Shown here one piece after another: positions 26,906 to 36,689 of a DNA stretch of 64,000 nt (positions within the stretch are counted from its first letter, which is position 1; each line of letters opens with the position of its first letter). The notes under the pieces are model-generated. The model was not told the origin of the DNA and did no database searches. It worked only from the letters and a program-made list of their open reading frames with translations. Source of the DNA: Streptomyces sp. MBT53 (GTDB taxonomy: Bacteria > Actinomycetota > Actinomycetes > Streptomycetales > Streptomycetaceae); NCBI RefSeq assembly GCF_016654115.1, contig NZ_JAEQAZ010000017.1, positions 1-64,000 on the forward strand, read 5' to 3'. The translations under genes were made by a program, and so were the position numbers.

Positions 26906-28708
26906 ATGTCCTTCACCACCCGCCCCACCCTCCAGGGCACCTTCGGCATGGTGTCCTCCACTCACTGGCTGGCCTCGCAGTCGGCGATGGCCGTCCTGGA
27001 GGACGGCGGCAACGCCTACGACGCCGCCGTCGCCGGGGCCTTCGTCCTGCACGTCGTGGAGCCGCACCTCAACGGCCCGGCCGGCGAGGTGCCCGTCCTG
27101 CTCGCCCCGGCCGGCGGCGAGGTCCGGGTGCTGTGCGGACAGGGCGTCGCCCCCGCCGGAGCCACGATCGACCACTACAGGGGACTCGGTCTGGATCTCG
27201 TACCCGGCACGGGCCCCCTCGCCGCGGCCGTCCCCGGCGCCTTCGACGCCTGGATGCTGCTGCTCCGCGACCACGGCACGAAGTCCCTCGCCGACGTCCT
27301 GAAGTACGCCATCGGGTACGCCGAGGACGGGCACGCGTGCGTGGAGAACGTCGGCGCGACCGTGGAGACCGTACGGCCCCTCTTCGAGACGGAGTGGACC
27401 TCGTCGGCGGACGTGTACCTCCCCGGCGGGAAGGCGCCCCGCCCCGGAGAGCTGTTCCGCAACCCCGCCCTCGCCGCCACCTGGAAGCGGCTGCTCGCCG
27501 AGGTCTCCGGGGCGGGCGACCGGGAGGCCCAGATCGAGGCGGCACGGGCGGTGTGGCGGTCCGGGTTCATCGCCGAGGCCCTCGTACGGCAGTCCGGGCG
27601 GCCCACCATGGACACCAGCGGCGAACGCCACACCGGCACCCTCACGGCCGCCGACCTCGCCTCCTGGTCCGCGTCCTACGAGGCCCCGGCGACCTACGAC
27701 TGGAACGGCTGGACACTCTGCAAGGCCGGCCCCTGGAGCCAGGGCCCGGCCTTCCTCCAGCAACTCGCGCTCCTTCCGCCCGAGTTGCCGCCCTACGGGT
27801 CCGCCGACTACGTCCACCTCCTGATCGAGGGCTGCAAGCTCGCGATGGCCGACCGGGAGGCCTGGTACGGGGACGCGGGCGAAGAGGCCGTACCGCTGGG
27901 GGAGTTGCTGTCGGCGGAGTACAACGCGGCGCGGCGGGAGCTGATCGACGAGAAGGCCTCGCACGAGCTGCGGCCCGGCAGCCCCGGAGGGCGCGTTCCG
28001 CGGCTGAGCGGGCACGCGCGCGTGGTGGCGCCCGCGGAGTCCGGGTTCGACCCGCTGGGGGCGGGGGAGCCGACCGTCGCGCGGGTCACGGCCGACGGCG
28101 GCACCCGGGGCGACACCTGCCACCTGGACGTCGTCGACCGCTGGGGCAACATGATCGCGGCCACGCCCAGCGGCGGCTGGCTCCAGTCCAACCCCGTGGT
28201 GCCCGAACTGGGCTTCCCCCTCGGTACCCGGCTGCAGATGGCCTGGCTGGAACCGGGGCTGCCCAACTCCCTTGCCCCGGGCCGCCGTCCGCGCACCACG
28301 CTCACGCCGTCGATCGCCCTGCGCGACGGAGTGCCGGTCCTGGCGTTCGGCACACCGGGCGGGGACCAGCAGGACCAGTGGCAGCTGCACTTCTTCCTCG
28401 CGGTCGCCACGCGCGCGAAGGCACGCGGCGGCCTCGACCTCCAGGGCGCGATCGACGCCCCGAACTGGCACAACGACAGCTTCCCCGGCTCCTTCTACCC
28501 GCGCGGCATGCGACCGGGCAGCGTGACTGTCGAGTCCCGCATGGACGAGGGGGTGGTGGAGGAGCTGCGGCGGCGCGGCCACGACGTGACCGTCGGGGAC
28601 GCCTGGTCGGAGGGACGGCTGTGCGCGGTCGCCCGGGAACCGGCGGCCGGGATCCTCTCGGCGGCGGCGAATCCCCGGGGCATGCAGGGGTATGCCGTCG
28701 GACGCTGA
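26906..28708 (+). CDS. Gamma-glutamyltransferase-family protein
   Basis: A 600-residue Ntn-hydrolase of the gamma-glutamyltranspeptidase family, which transfers or hydrolyses gamma-glutamyl groups and can also include cephalosporin acylases. After self-cleavage the new N-terminal nucleophile would be T404 in GDTCHLDVVDRWGN, followed by AATPSGGW and TPSIALRDG. The N-terminal part has SSTHWLASQSAMAVLEDGGN AYDAA (broken here by a space only). No signal peptide is visible, so it may be cytoplasmic, unlike the exported E. coli enzyme. The ATG follows GAGGTGAGAC. It starts 80 bases after the ROK gene on the same strand, but its function does not obviously belong to the glycan system. Confidence 0.85.
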   Translation: MSFTTRPTLQGTFGMVSSTHWLASQSAMAVLEDGGNAYDAAVAGAFVLHVVEPHLNGPAGEVPVLLAPAGGEVRVLCGQGVAPAGATIDHYRGLGLDLVPGTGPLAAAVPGAFDAWMLLLRDHGTKSLADVLKYAIGYAEDGHACVENVGATVETVRPLFETEWTSSADVYLPGGKAPRPGELFRNPALAATWKRLLAEVSGAGDREAQIEAARAVWRSGFIAEALVRQSGRPTMDTSGERHTGTLTAADLASWSASYEAPATYDWNGWTLCKAGPWSQGPAFLQQLALLPPELPPYGSADYVHLLIEGCKLAMADREAWYGDAGEEAVPLGELLSAEYNAARRELIDEKASHELRPGSPGGRVPRLSGHARVVAPAESGFDPLGAGEPTVARVTADGGTRGDTCHLDVVDRWGNMIAATPSGGWLQSNPVVPELGFPLGTRLQMAWLEPGLPNSLAPGRRPRTTLTPSIALRDGVPVLAFGTPGGDQQDQWQLHFFLAVATRAKARGGLDLQGAIDAPNWHNDSFPGSFYPRGMRPGSVTVESRMDEGVVEELRRRGHDVTVGDAWSEGRLCAVAREPAAGILSAAANPRGMQGYAVGR

Positions 28709-28817
28709 TGCATCCACTGGTTCGGTCGGTGATCGCGAATCCGGGTGTTCATGGTGATTCCACCCGGAGTGCACCGGGCGGGTGTGGATTGTCAGTGGCC
28801 CGTGCTCTCATGGAGAC

Positions 28818-29660
28818 ATGATCGAAGACACCGAAACCATCGACGAGTTTCTCGTACAGCACACGGCCGACGTCGCGGACGCGATCCGCAAGGCGGCGGC
28901 GGCCGAGATCATGCCCCGCTTCCGGCAGCTCGCCGCGCACGAGATAGACCAGAAGAGCGGCCCGCACGACCTGGTCACGGACGCCGACCGCAACGCCGAG
29001 CGGTATCTGACGAAGGAACTCGGCATCCTCCTGCCCGGCTCGGTCGTGGTCGGCGAGGAAGCGGTGCACGCCGACCCGGAGACCTACGAGGCGATACAGG
29101 GCGACGCCCCGGTCTGGATCGTCGACCCGGTCGACGGCACCCGCCAGTTCGTGCGCGGCGAGACCGGCTTCTGCACCCTGGTCGCGCTCGCCCGGCACGG
29201 CGAACTGCTCGCGTCCTGGACCTACGCCCCCGCCCGCGACCAACTGGCCACGGCGGTGAAGGGCCGCGGCGCCTTCCTCGACGGCGTCCGGCTGCACTCC
29301 GGAGCCCCCGACCCCGCCCGGGACCTGGAAGTGGCCACCTCCCACCCCGACTACACGACGGACGCCCAGAAGCGCGCCCTGCTCGGTCTGTGGGCGGACG
29401 GGGTGCGCACGCGCCCGTGCGGATCGGCCGGACTGGAGTATCTGGCCATCGCCCGGGGCGAGTTGGACGCCACGGCCTTCTCCTGGGAGGCCGCCTGGGA
29501 CCACGCGGCGGGCCTGCTCCTCGTCGAGGAGGCGGGCGGCGCCCACCTCACGCTCACCGGAGAGCCCTTCCGCATCACGGGCGGCAACGCACTGCCGTTC
29601 ACGGCGGCCCGGGACGCGGCGACGGCCCGCCGCGTCATGGAGCTGCTGAGGGCGTCGTAG
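28818..29660 (+). CDS. Inositol-monophosphatase-family phosphatase
   Basis: A 280-residue magnesium-dependent phosphatase of the inositol monophosphatase/FBPase/CysQ superfamily. The metal residues are seen in GEEAVHADPETYEA, WIVDPVDGTRQFVRGE (the DPxDGT signature, about residues 110-116) and SWEAAWDHAAGLLLV. In actinobacteria such proteins act on inositol phosphate, histidinol phosphate or adenosine bisphosphate; sequence context does not choose. The ATG at 28818 has GGAG just upstream; a reading from 28782 is less likely. Confidence 0.88.
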   Translation: MIEDTETIDEFLVQHTADVADAIRKAAAAEIMPRFRQLAAHEIDQKSGPHDLVTDADRNAERYLTKELGILLPGSVVVGEEAVHADPETYEAIQGDAPVWIVDPVDGTRQFVRGETGFCTLVALARHGELLASWTYAPARDQLATAVKGRGAFLDGVRLHSGAPDPARDLEVATSHPDYTTDAQKRALLGLWADGVRTRPCGSAGLEYLAIARGELDATAFSWEAAWDHAAGLLLVEEAGGAHLTLTGEPFRITGGNALPFTAARDAATARRVMELLRAS

Positions 29661-29755
29661 GGTCACGGGTTCCGCACACTGGACGGACCGGCCCCGGCGA
29701 TGTCGGTCCTGCGGCATATCCTGGCCCCCAGGGCTGACGAAGAAGGGGTCCGAAG

Positions 29756-31174
29756 GTGCCGTCGATGCTCGATGCGGTCGTGGTGGGTGCGGGGCCGAAC
29801 GGACTGACGGCTGCCGTGGAGCTGGCCCGGCGCGGCTTCTCCGTGGCCGTGTTCGAGGCCCGGGACACCGTGGGCGGCGGCGCCCGCACCGAGGAGCTCA
29901 CCCTCCCCGGCTTCCGGCACGACCCCTGCGCGGCGGCGCACCCGCTCGGCATCAACTCGCCCGCGTTCCGCGCCCTGCCCCTGGAGCGCTACGGCCTGGA
30001 ATGGCTGCACGCCGAGCTGCCCATGGCGCACCCCTTCACCGACGGCAGCGCGGCCGTGCTCTCCCGGTCCGTCGCGGAGACGGCCGCCTCCTTCGGACCG
30101 CGCGACGCGGGGACGTACCGGAGGCTGGTCGAGCCCTTCCTCCCCAAGTGGGACACCCTGGTCCGCGACTTCATGTCCCTGCCGTCCACCTCGCTGCCCC
30201 GCGACCCGGTCACCCTCGCCCGCTTCGGCCTCGCCGGACTGCCCCCGTCGACCTGGCTGACGGGCCGCTTCCGCGACGAGCGGGCCAAGACCCTGTTCGC
30301 CGGACTGGTCGGCCATGTCATGGCCCCGCTCAACGGCTTCGCCACCGGCGCCATCGGCCTGGTCTTCGCCCTCGCGGCACACGCGCGCGGCTGGCCGGTG
30401 GCCCGCGGCGGCTCCCAGTCCATCTCGGACGCCCTCGCCGCCTACCTCAGGGACCTCGGCGGCGAGATCCACACCGACTACGAGGTCAAGCGCCTCGACG
30501 ACCTCCCCCCGGCCCGCGCCTACGTCTTCGACACCTCGCCAACCGCCCTGGCGAAGATCGCGGGCTTCGGCAACCACTACGACAGCTACCGCTACGGCCC
30601 CGGCGTCTTCAAGATCGACTACGCGCTGGACGGCCCGGTGCCCTGGACCGCCAAGGAGGCGCGCACCGCCGGCACCGTGCAGATCGGCGCCGACAGCACG
30701 GAGATCGGCAACGCCCTGCGCGCCGCGTCCCGCGAGAACCGAGCCCCCGAGCGGCCGTTCATGATCACCGTGCAGCCCAGCGTCGTCGACCCCACCCGGG
30801 CCCCGGCCGGCAAGCAGGTCTTCTGGGCCTACGGCCACGTCCCCAGCGGCTGGACCGGCGACCTCACGGACGCCCTGGAACGCCAACTGGAGCGCTTCGC
30901 CCCGGGTTTCCGCGACCGCGTCCTTGCCCGCGCGACCGCGGGCCCGCCCGAACTCGCCGCCCGCAACGCCAACTACGTCGGCGGCGACATCGGCACCGGA
31001 GCGGTCTCCGGACTCCAGATCCTCCTCCGCCCCAAACTCTCCCTCTCTCCCTACGGCACCCCGCACCCGGCCGTCTTCATCTGCTCCTCGGCGACCCCGC
31101 CGGGACCCGGTGTGCACGGCATGTCGGGCCATAACGCGGCGAAGGCCGTCTGGCGCAGACTGAGGCAGGCATGA
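29756..31174 (+). CDS. FAD-dependent oxidoreductase, phytoene desaturase/CrtI-like
   Basis: A 472-residue flavoprotein. The N-terminal dinucleotide-binding fold is [20 protein letters not shown] with the following GGGARTEEL typical of CrtI and amine-oxidase relatives. The C-terminal FAD segment is [18 protein letters not shown]. Bacterial proteins of this type are often labelled NAD(P)/FAD-dependent oxidoreductase or phytoene-desaturase-like without known substrate. No carotenoid genes lie nearby, so a carotenoid role is doubtful. The GTG at 29756 follows AGAAGGGGTCCGAAG; an ATG at 29765 is possible. Its stop overlaps the macro-domain start (ATGA), so the two proteins are coupled. Confidence 0.83.
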   Translation: MPSMLDAVVVGAGPNGLTAAVELARRGFSVAVFEARDTVGGGARTEELTLPGFRHDPCAAAHPLGINSPAFRALPLERYGLEWLHAELPMAHPFTDGSAAVLSRSVAETAASFGPRDAGTYRRLVEPFLPKWDTLVRDFMSLPSTSLPRDPVTLARFGLAGLPPSTWLTGRFRDERAKTLFAGLVGHVMAPLNGFATGAIGLVFALAAHARGWPVARGGSQSISDALAAYLRDLGGEIHTDYEVKRLDDLPPARAYVFDTSPTALAKIAGFGNHYDSYRYGPGVFKIDYALDGPVPWTAKEARTAGTVQIGADSTEIGNALRAASRENRAPERPFMITVQPSVVDPTRAPAGKQVFWAYGHVPSGWTGDLTDALERQLERFAPGFRDRVLARATAGPPELAARNANYVGGDIGTGAVSGLQILLRPKLSLSPYGTPHPAVFICSSATPPGPGVHGMSGHNAAKAVWRRLRQA

Positions 31175-31689
31175 CCACCAGCACCACCATCAAGCTCGTC
31201 CGGGGCGACATCACCCGCCAGAGTGCCGACGCGATCGTCAACGCGGCCAACTCCTCGCTCCTGGGCGGCGGAGGCGTGGACGGCGCGATCCACCGCCGGG
31301 GCGGCCCCGCGATCCTGGAGGCCTGCCGAAAACTCCGCGCCTCGCACTACGGCAAGGGCCTGCGTACCGGGCAGGCGGTCGCGACGACGGCCGGCGAGCT
31401 GGACGCCCAGTGGGTGATCCACACCGTGGGCCCCGTCCACTCCCGCGAGGAGGACCGCTCGGACCAACTCGCCTCCTGCTACCGGGAGTCGCTGCGCGTC
31501 GCCGACGAACTCGGCGCCCGCACGGTCGCGTTCCCCGCGGTCTCCGCCGGGATCTACGGCTGGCCGATGGACGACGCGGCCCGCATCGCCGTGGAGACGG
31601 TGCGGGATACGCCGTCGGCGGTGGAGGAGGTCACGTTCGTGCTGTTCGACGAGGCGGCGTACGAGGCGTTCGGTCGGCTGGTGCGCTGA
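31171..31689 (+). CDS. Macro-domain O-acetyl-ADP-ribose deacetylase-like protein
   Basis: A 172-residue single macro domain of the MacroD/YmdB type. It has the ADP-ribose-binding motifs [34 protein letters not shown] and [12 protein letters not shown]. Family members remove ADP-ribose from acidic residues or hydrolyse O-acetyl-ADP-ribose, a sirtuin product. A sirtuin (44174-44911) and an ADP-ribosylglycohydrolase (49580-50656) lie elsewhere in this window. It begins within the last codons of the FAD oxidoreductase, so its closest genetic tie is to a flavoenzyme of unknown substrate. Confidence 0.92.
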   Translation: MTTSTTIKLVRGDITRQSADAIVNAANSSLLGGGGVDGAIHRRGGPAILEACRKLRASHYGKGLRTGQAVATTAGELDAQWVIHTVGPVHSREEDRSDQLASCYRESLRVADELGARTVAFPAVSAGIYGWPMDDAARIAVETVRDTPSAVEEVTFVLFDEAAYEAFGRLVR

Positions 31690-31693
31690 GGGC

Positions 31694-31724
31694 GGTCGGG
31701 GAGCGGGTGCTCAACTCCCCGTCC
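31694..31724. terminator. Hairpin between convergent macro-domain and kinase genes
   Basis: GGTCGGGGAG at 31694-31703 pairs with CTCCCCGTCC at 31715-31724 with one mismatch. It lies exactly between the two convergent stops (31689 and 31726), suggesting a shared terminator. Confidence 0.55.
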
Positions 31725-31725
31725 G

Positions 31726-33489
31726 TCAGGGCGTCTTCCAGAGGGTCAGCTCGGTGACGTAGTCGCGGGCCTCGACGCCGGAGGCGTCCTTCCGGACGAC
31801 GACGTCCTTGATGTCGAGCAGCGCCAGGTTCTTCTCGTCGGTGACGGTGCACAACAGTGTGCCCTTGGTCAGTTCCTTGCCCTGGTCGGCGTCGGCGAGT
31901 TGGGAGGGCAGCGCGTTCGCCGCCGCGCCCTGGGCGCACTGTTCCGGCGTGGGGCCCGCGCTCTTGCCCATGGTCGTCACGAGGTTCAGGGTGTGGGCGG
32001 TGCCCCACTCCGCGTACTGCAGCTCGGCCCCGGTCGTCGAGCTGGAGGCGTGGGTGTCGATCCGCGGTGCGTCCAGGTCGACGTTGGTGTACGAGCTGCG
32101 GCCGGTCGTGAACTGGGCGCGCAGGGTGAGGGGTTCGGCCTTGAAGACCGTGGTGTAGCCGTTCGGTGTTGCGGTCGTGTTCGTGCCTGCGCTCGTGCTG
32201 GGGGACGAGGCGGTCTTTCCGCCGCCTCCCTGTGCGGCGGTGTCCTTGCCCTTGTCGTCGTCGCGGGTGAGGACCCAGGCCGCGGTGGCCACAACCACCA
32301 CGGCGAGCGCGGCGGCGCCGACGACCAGCGGGGTTCGCCTGCGGGTCGGTACCGTCGGTACCGAAGCGGAAGCCGAAGCCGAAGCCGGGGGCGCCGGGTC
32401 GGCCGGGGGCCGGGGCGGCCGTGTCGGGGCATGCTGCGTCGGCTCGCCGGGCCCCGACCCCGGTACGTGGGTGGGTGTGTACCCGTCGGGCGGTACGGTC
32501 GTCGCGCCGGCCGCACCCGCACCCGTGGAGGCACCCGCGACGCTCACATCGCCGCCCGACACCCCCTCCTCAAGCGCGAGTTGCTCCTGCCGGGCGATGT
32601 CCTCCGCGACCGCGGCGGGCAGCCAGCCGGTGAAGTCCCGCAAGGGGCGGCCCGCCGACTCCTGGCACAGGTCGGCCAGTTCGGCCGGGGTCGGGCGGGC
32701 AGCCGGGTCGGCGATGAGGGTGCGTTCCAGGATCGTGCGCAGCGGCTCGGGGTACGAGGACAGGTCCGGTGGGCGGAACTCGGTGTTGGCGATCTTCGTG
32801 GCCAGCGTGATGGCCCCCGAGTCGCCGTACGGATGGCGGCCGGTCGCGGCCACGGCGGCGATCAGGCCGAGGGAGAAGACATCGGCGGCCGGGGTCTGTT
32901 CCTGGCCGTTCGCGTGCTCCGGCGACATGAACTGCGGGGTGCCGATGAGCCCGCCGCTGCGGGTGAGCTGGGTCGCGTCGGCGGCCCGTGCGATGCCGAA
33001 GTCGATGATCCAGGGGCCGTCGGAGCCGACGAGGACGTTGCTCGGCTTCATGTCCCGGTGGATGACACCGGCCTTGTGCACGGCCTGCAGCGCCTCCGCC
33101 GCGCAGCCGGTCAGCTGGAGCACCGTGGGCAGCGGGAGCGTCCCGTACCGGGCGAGGACCCGGTCCAGGGCGAGGCCGGGGACATAGACGGTGGCGAGCC
33201 AGGGCTGTGGCCCGGTGGTGTCGTGGTCGACGACCGGGACGATGTGGTAACCCTGCACCCGGCGGGCGGCGGCCGCCTCCTGCTCGAAACGGCGGCGGAA
33301 CTCCTCGTCCTCGGCGTACTCCCGGCGGATCACCTTCAGGGCGACCGGCTGGTTGCCGCGGGTGCGCGAGAGATAGACGGACCCCATGCCGCCCTCGCCG
33401 ATCCGGGCGAGCAGTCGGTAACCGGCCACGTCCTGCGGGTCGTCGGGACCCAACGGTCTCAAGTGGCCAGCGTTTCCAGCGTCGTTCAA
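31726..33489 (-). CDS. Membrane Ser/Thr protein kinase (PknB-like)
   Basis: A 587-residue Hanks-type kinase. The kinase domain covers residues 24-280: glycine loop GEGGMGSVYL (31-40), ATP lysine K52, catalytic HRDMKPSN (144-151), DFG at 163-165, and GTPQFMSPE in the activation segment. A juxtamembrane region rich in Pro, Ala and Ser precedes one membrane helix (about 387-407, TPLVVGAAALAVVVVATAAW). The roughly 180-residue extracellular domain has no PASTA repeats that I can see and begins with a Gly/Ser/Thr linker, so its ligand is unknown. It is divergent from a gene for an FHA-domain protein, which is the natural type of partner for a Ser/Thr kinase. Confidence 0.93.
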   Translation of the reverse strand: MNDAGNAGHLRPLGPDDPQDVAGYRLLARIGEGGMGSVYLSRTRGNQPVALKVIRREYAEDEEFRRRFEQEAAAARRVQGYHIVPVVDHDTTGPQPWLATVYVPGLALDRVLARYGTLPLPTVLQLTGCAAEALQAVHKAGVIHRDMKPSNVLVGSDGPWIIDFGIARAADATQLTRSGGLIGTPQFMSPEHANGQEQTPAADVFSLGLIAAVAATGRHPYGDSGAITLATKIANTEFRPPDLSSYPEPLRTILERTLIADPAARPTPAELADLCQESAGRPLRDFTGWLPAAVAEDIARQEQLALEEGVSGGDVSVAGASTGAGAAGATTVPPDGYTPTHVPGSGPGEPTQHAPTRPPRPPADPAPPASASASASVPTVPTRRRTPLVVGAAALAVVVVATAAWVLTRDDDKGKDTAAQGGGGKTASSPSTSAGTNTTATPNGYTTVFKAEPLTLRAQFTTGRSSYTNVDLDAPRIDTHASSSTTGAELQYAEWGTAHTLNLVTTMGKSAGPTPEQCAQGAAANALPSQLADADQGKELTKGTLLCTVTDEKNLALLDIKDVVVRKDASGVEARDYVTELTLWKTP

Positions 33490-33630
33490 GATGATCGGCC
33501 CCCCTCGCCAGGCGAGTGATCGTACCGGTGCAACCCGGTCATCCGGAAGGGCCCGAGGAGATCAAGGAATCAAGGCGAAGTTCGGGGAGAATCAGGGCAG
33601 TTGACGGTCACGTCGGACGGTGAGGCGCGC

Positions 33631-34776
33631 ATGGAACACCACCTGGTCCCTTCGGCGGAGGGCGCCGACTATCTGCTGGAACTCTCCAACGTCGTACGCC
33701 AGACCTCCATCGGCCCCCGAGGACCGCGCTCGCTGCGCCGACTCGACCTCGTCCTGCGGGCGTTGACGGAACTCACGGGGGACCCCGATGTCTCCGTCTA
33801 CCTCGTCGCCGACACCAGTCTGCTGGGCGGGCACCGGGAGTTCGGCGATCCGGCCGAGGTCCGGCGGCTGCGCCGGTGGGTGGCCGAGGGGCTGGTCGAG
33901 GAGGTGGACGACGCCGACGAGCGCGTCCTGGACCTGGCGCGGATGACCGGTACCCGGGTCGTCACCGGGGACCAGTACGTCGACCATCGCGTGGAACACC
34001 CGTGGATCCAGGGGAACACCTGGCAGTTCCTCAGACCCGAGCCCCGCCCCGACGGCTCGGTCGCCCTCGTGGCCATGGACATGGGCGTGCGCACGGAGGC
34101 CGAGATCTCCTACCGCATGGAACTCGCGGCCCTGAAGAAACAGGGCCTGCTCGGCCCGGCCCGCACCCCGCTGACCGAGGTCGTCATGCGCAACTGGCGC
34201 TGCCCGGAACCCCGTTGCACGCTCTACGACGTCCACCGGGGTGACCGCGTCCTGCTGCCGCGCATGCGGCGCGGTGTCCCCACCTGCGAACTGCACGGCG
34301 CCCCGCTGGCCGACGAGGGGCCGAGGCCCGCCGCCGCCCAGCTCAAGGTCGTCATCGACCGTGTCTGCGTGGCCCGTTACACCCTCGCCGAGGGTTCCGA
34401 GGCCCATGTCGGACGGCTGCCGGGACCTGAGGGCATCGCCCTGCACAGTCTGCTGTCGCCGGAGGTCGCCGCGCGGGTCAGCCGCCGGCATGTGGCGCTC
34501 TCCGCGCGGGGCGGGACGCTCCTGGTCCGAGATGTCAGCACCTACGGGACACGGATGCGCGGCGCCGGCCGTAGAGGTGTGCCCGGCCCCTGGGAGACGC
34601 TGCCGCCCGGAGTGGACCGGTCCTTTCGGCCCGGCGACGAGGTCGAACTCGCCCCCGGGGTCGTGCTCGTCCGCAGCGGCCGGCGTTTCCCCGCCGAACT
34701 CGCCGACGCCTGGCGTACGGAGGCCGGCGGGACCGTCGTACCGCCGGCCGCTGTGGCACCCACACGACGGGTCTGA
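33631..34776 (+). CDS. Predicted PIN/NYN nuclease - zinc ribbon - FHA fusion
   Basis: A 381-residue protein. Residues 10-135 resemble a PIN/NYN (Zc3h12a-like) nuclease domain. LLELSNVV stands where the family has the DG(S/A)NV start. VSVYLVADTSLL (D61) follows, and then DDADERVLDLARMTGTRVVT with GDQYVDH (D114, D118). A likely zinc ribbon follows (CPEPRC at 191-196, C219, H222). The C-terminal FHA domain (about 240-350) has GRLPGPEG, SRRHVAL and DVSTYGTRMR, the phosphothreonine-binding signature. I infer RNA cleavage controlled by threonine phosphorylation, with the divergent kinase as the obvious candidate. The first acidic residue is Glu (E17) rather than Asp. The ATG at 33631 (GTGAGG before it) is preferred; a TTG at 33601 is the alternative start. 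Confidence 0.78.
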   Translation: MEHHLVPSAEGADYLLELSNVVRQTSIGPRGPRSLRRLDLVLRALTELTGDPDVSVYLVADTSLLGGHREFGDPAEVRRLRRWVAEGLVEEVDDADERVLDLARMTGTRVVTGDQYVDHRVEHPWIQGNTWQFLRPEPRPDGSVALVAMDMGVRTEAEISYRMELAALKKQGLLGPARTPLTEVVMRNWRCPEPRCTLYDVHRGDRVLLPRMRRGVPTCELHGAPLADEGPRPAAAQLKVVIDRVCVARYTLAEGSEAHVGRLPGPEGIALHSLLSPEVAARVSRRHVALSARGGTLLVRDVSTYGTRMRGAGRRGVPGPWETLPPGVDRSFRPGDEVELAPGVVLVRSGRRFPAELADAWRTEAGGTVVPPAAVAPTRRV

Positions 34777-34782
34777 CCGCAG

Positions 34783-34814
34783 AGGGGGGTCGGCGTGCCA
34801 CCGCCAACCCCCCT
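34783..34814. terminator. Bidirectional terminator hairpin
   Basis: AGGGGGGT at 34783-34790 pairs with ACCCCCCT at 34807-34814, with an inner GGCG/CGCC extension. It sits between the convergent FHA-protein and peptidase genes. Confidence 0.65.
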
Positions 34815-34829
34815 TCCGCCGGCCGATGA

Positions 34830-36689
34830 TCAGCCGATGATGCGGTGTGTCGTCCAGAACGAGGTCAGGTCCGTGGTCGTCGCGGCCTGGGCCGCCGCCT
34901 TGAACTCGGCCGTGGTCGAGACGCCGTACCAGTGCGAAGTGGCGTAGTCCTTCAGGAGTTTGGCCATCACCGTGTCACCGAGGGTGCGGCGCAGGTCGTG
35001 CAGGGCGCACTTGCCGTAGCCGTAGACGACGGTGGAGTAGCGGGACGAGTGGGCGTCCCAGTACGCCATCGAGTTGGTGATGTTCTCCGCCGAGGACGCC
35101 CAGGAGACGCTGTTCCAGCAGTTGGTGCCGGTCAGGCCCTGGGCCAGGTCGGTGGCGTAGTCGGTGAACGCCTCGTCCAGCCAGGGGCTGTTGTACTCGT
35201 CGTCGCCGACGATGCCGTAGAACCACTGGTGGCCGATCTCATGGGTGAGGGCCGTGGTGCTGACCAGGTCGAGGACGAAGCCGGGGTACTCCATGCCGCC
35301 GAACCAGAAGTTGTTGTCGATGACGGCGTCCAACTCGCCGTACGGGTAGGCCCCGAAGCGGCCCGCGTGGGCGTCGACTGCTGATTTGGCCGTGGTCAGC
35401 ATCGACTGGGCGTTGGCCGAACTGATGCCCGTCACCGAGTAGATGTTGATCGGGGTGCCCGCCGTCGACGTACCCGAGATCTTGGTGAACGGGCCCGCCG
35501 CCCACGCGAAGTCGCGGACCTTGGAGGCGGTGGCCGTGGTGATCGTGCGGCCGCTGGAGCCGGCGGTGTCGACCGACGCGCCGGTGGCCGGGACCAGCAG
35601 GGTGGTCGGGTGGTCCAGGGTCACCTTGAAGTCGGCGGCCAGGGAGTAGAAGGACTCGCCGTTGTTCGTGTACGGGTCCAGGTGCCAGCCCGAGCCGTCC
35701 TTGATCGCGAGGACCGGCAGCGCGTTGCCGATCATGCTGAACGCGCCGTCGTAGCCGAACCGGTCGGCGCCGCTGGGGACAGTGATCCCCAAGTCGAAGC
35801 CGATCGTGGTGGATTGGCCCTGCGCGAGCGGGGTCGGCAGCGCGATCTGGAGGGCCGTGCAGGCGACCGAGAGGGCGCCCGCGGTGCCGCCGGTGACATT
35901 GGTGACCGTGATCGGCGGGGCGGTGCAGGTGCCGTGGTAGTTGTCCCACAGCCGCAGGTACACCTCGGTCAGCGGAGTGGCCGAGGCGTTGGTGAAGGTC
36001 GTGCTCTCGTGGCCGGTCCAGACCGTGCCGGCGGTGTTGCTGCTCAGGCTCACGGTGTACGCCGGGGCGGCCGGTGTACGCGTCGAGTCGGCCGGCGGGG
36101 CGGTGTCGCCCGAGGTGTTGAGGGCGATGTCGTCCACGACGAAGCTCGTCTGGAGGCTGGAGTCCTCGACACCGGAGAAGGCGAGGCTCACGGTCTGGCC
36201 CGCGAACGACGACACGTCGAACGACTTCTGAACGTATCCGGTGGCCTTGTTCAGGTTCGAGTAGGTCGCCAGCGTCGTGCTGCCGATCTTCGCCGTGAGC
36301 TTGTCGTACGCGGTGGACGAGGTCGTCTCGGCGGTGTCGATGTGCAGCCAGAAGGTCAGCGTGGCGCTGGCGCAGCCGGACGGGATCGTCACGCTCTGGG
36401 AGAGCGTGTCGGTGTGCGTGCCGCCGGTGCCGTCCAGCCAGGCGAAGCTGGTGCCGCCGTGGGCGCTCTGCCCGGTGCGGCTGGTGATGACGGTCGTCGA
36501 GGACTGGGTCCAGGACGTGGTGCCGCTCTCGAAGCCGCCGTTGGCGACCACCTGCGCCGGGGCACAGGCGGCGGCCACGGGAGCCGCGTCCGGTGCCGCG
36601 GCGGCCGGGGTGACGGGGAGCGAGAGGGCGGCCACCGCGGCGACGGCGAAGACGCCGGCTGCGAGAGCCTTGTGGGGGGTCGGTCTCAC
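34830..36689 (-). CDS. Secreted M1-family zinc metallopeptidase with N-terminal beta-sandwich domain
   Basis: A 619-residue exported peptidase. The signal peptide is [20 protein letters not shown] and continues to AAAA near residue 26. A jelly-roll, carbohydrate-binding-like domain follows (about 35-190; [25 protein letters not shown]). The M1 N-terminal beta domain and catalytic domain have [11 protein letters not shown] (replacing GAMEN) and the zinc motif HEIGH at 483-487 with E506 18 residues later ([10 protein letters not shown]). It should cut N-terminal residues from peptides outside the cell. The GTG at 36689 has AAGGAG six bases upstream. It is divergent from the phosphate transporter gene across a region rich in repeats. 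Confidence 0.9.
   Translation of the reverse strand: MRPTPHKALAAGVFAVAAVAALSLPVTPAAAAPDAAPVAAACAPAQVVANGGFESGTTSWTQSSTTVITSRTGQSAHGGTSFAWLDGTGGTHTDTLSQSVTIPSGCASATLTFWLHIDTAETTSSTAYDKLTAKIGSTTLATYSNLNKATGYVQKSFDVSSFAGQTVSLAFSGVEDSSLQTSFVVDDIALNTSGDTAPPADSTRTPAAPAYTVSLSSNTAGTVWTGHESTTFTNASATPLTEVYLRLWDNYHGTCTAPPITVTNVTGGTAGALSVACTALQIALPTPLAQGQSTTIGFDLGITVPSGADRFGYDGAFSMIGNALPVLAIKDGSGWHLDPYTNNGESFYSLAADFKVTLDHPTTLLVPATGASVDTAGSSGRTITTATASKVRDFAWAAGPFTKISGTSTAGTPINIYSVTGISSANAQSMLTTAKSAVDAHAGRFGAYPYGELDAVIDNNFWFGGMEYPGFVLDLVSTTALTHEIGHQWFYGIVGDDEYNSPWLDEAFTDYATDLAQGLTGTNCWNSVSWASSAENITNSMAYWDAHSSRYSTVVYGYGKCALHDLRRTLGDTVMAKLLKDYATSHWYGVSTTAEFKAAAQAATTTDLTSFWTTHRIIG

Noticed and set aside
29756-31174. 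Carotenoid phytoene desaturase
   Set aside because: The fold matches CrtI relatives, but no phytoene synthase, GGPP synthase or lycopene cyclase is nearby, so the carotenoid role is not supported.
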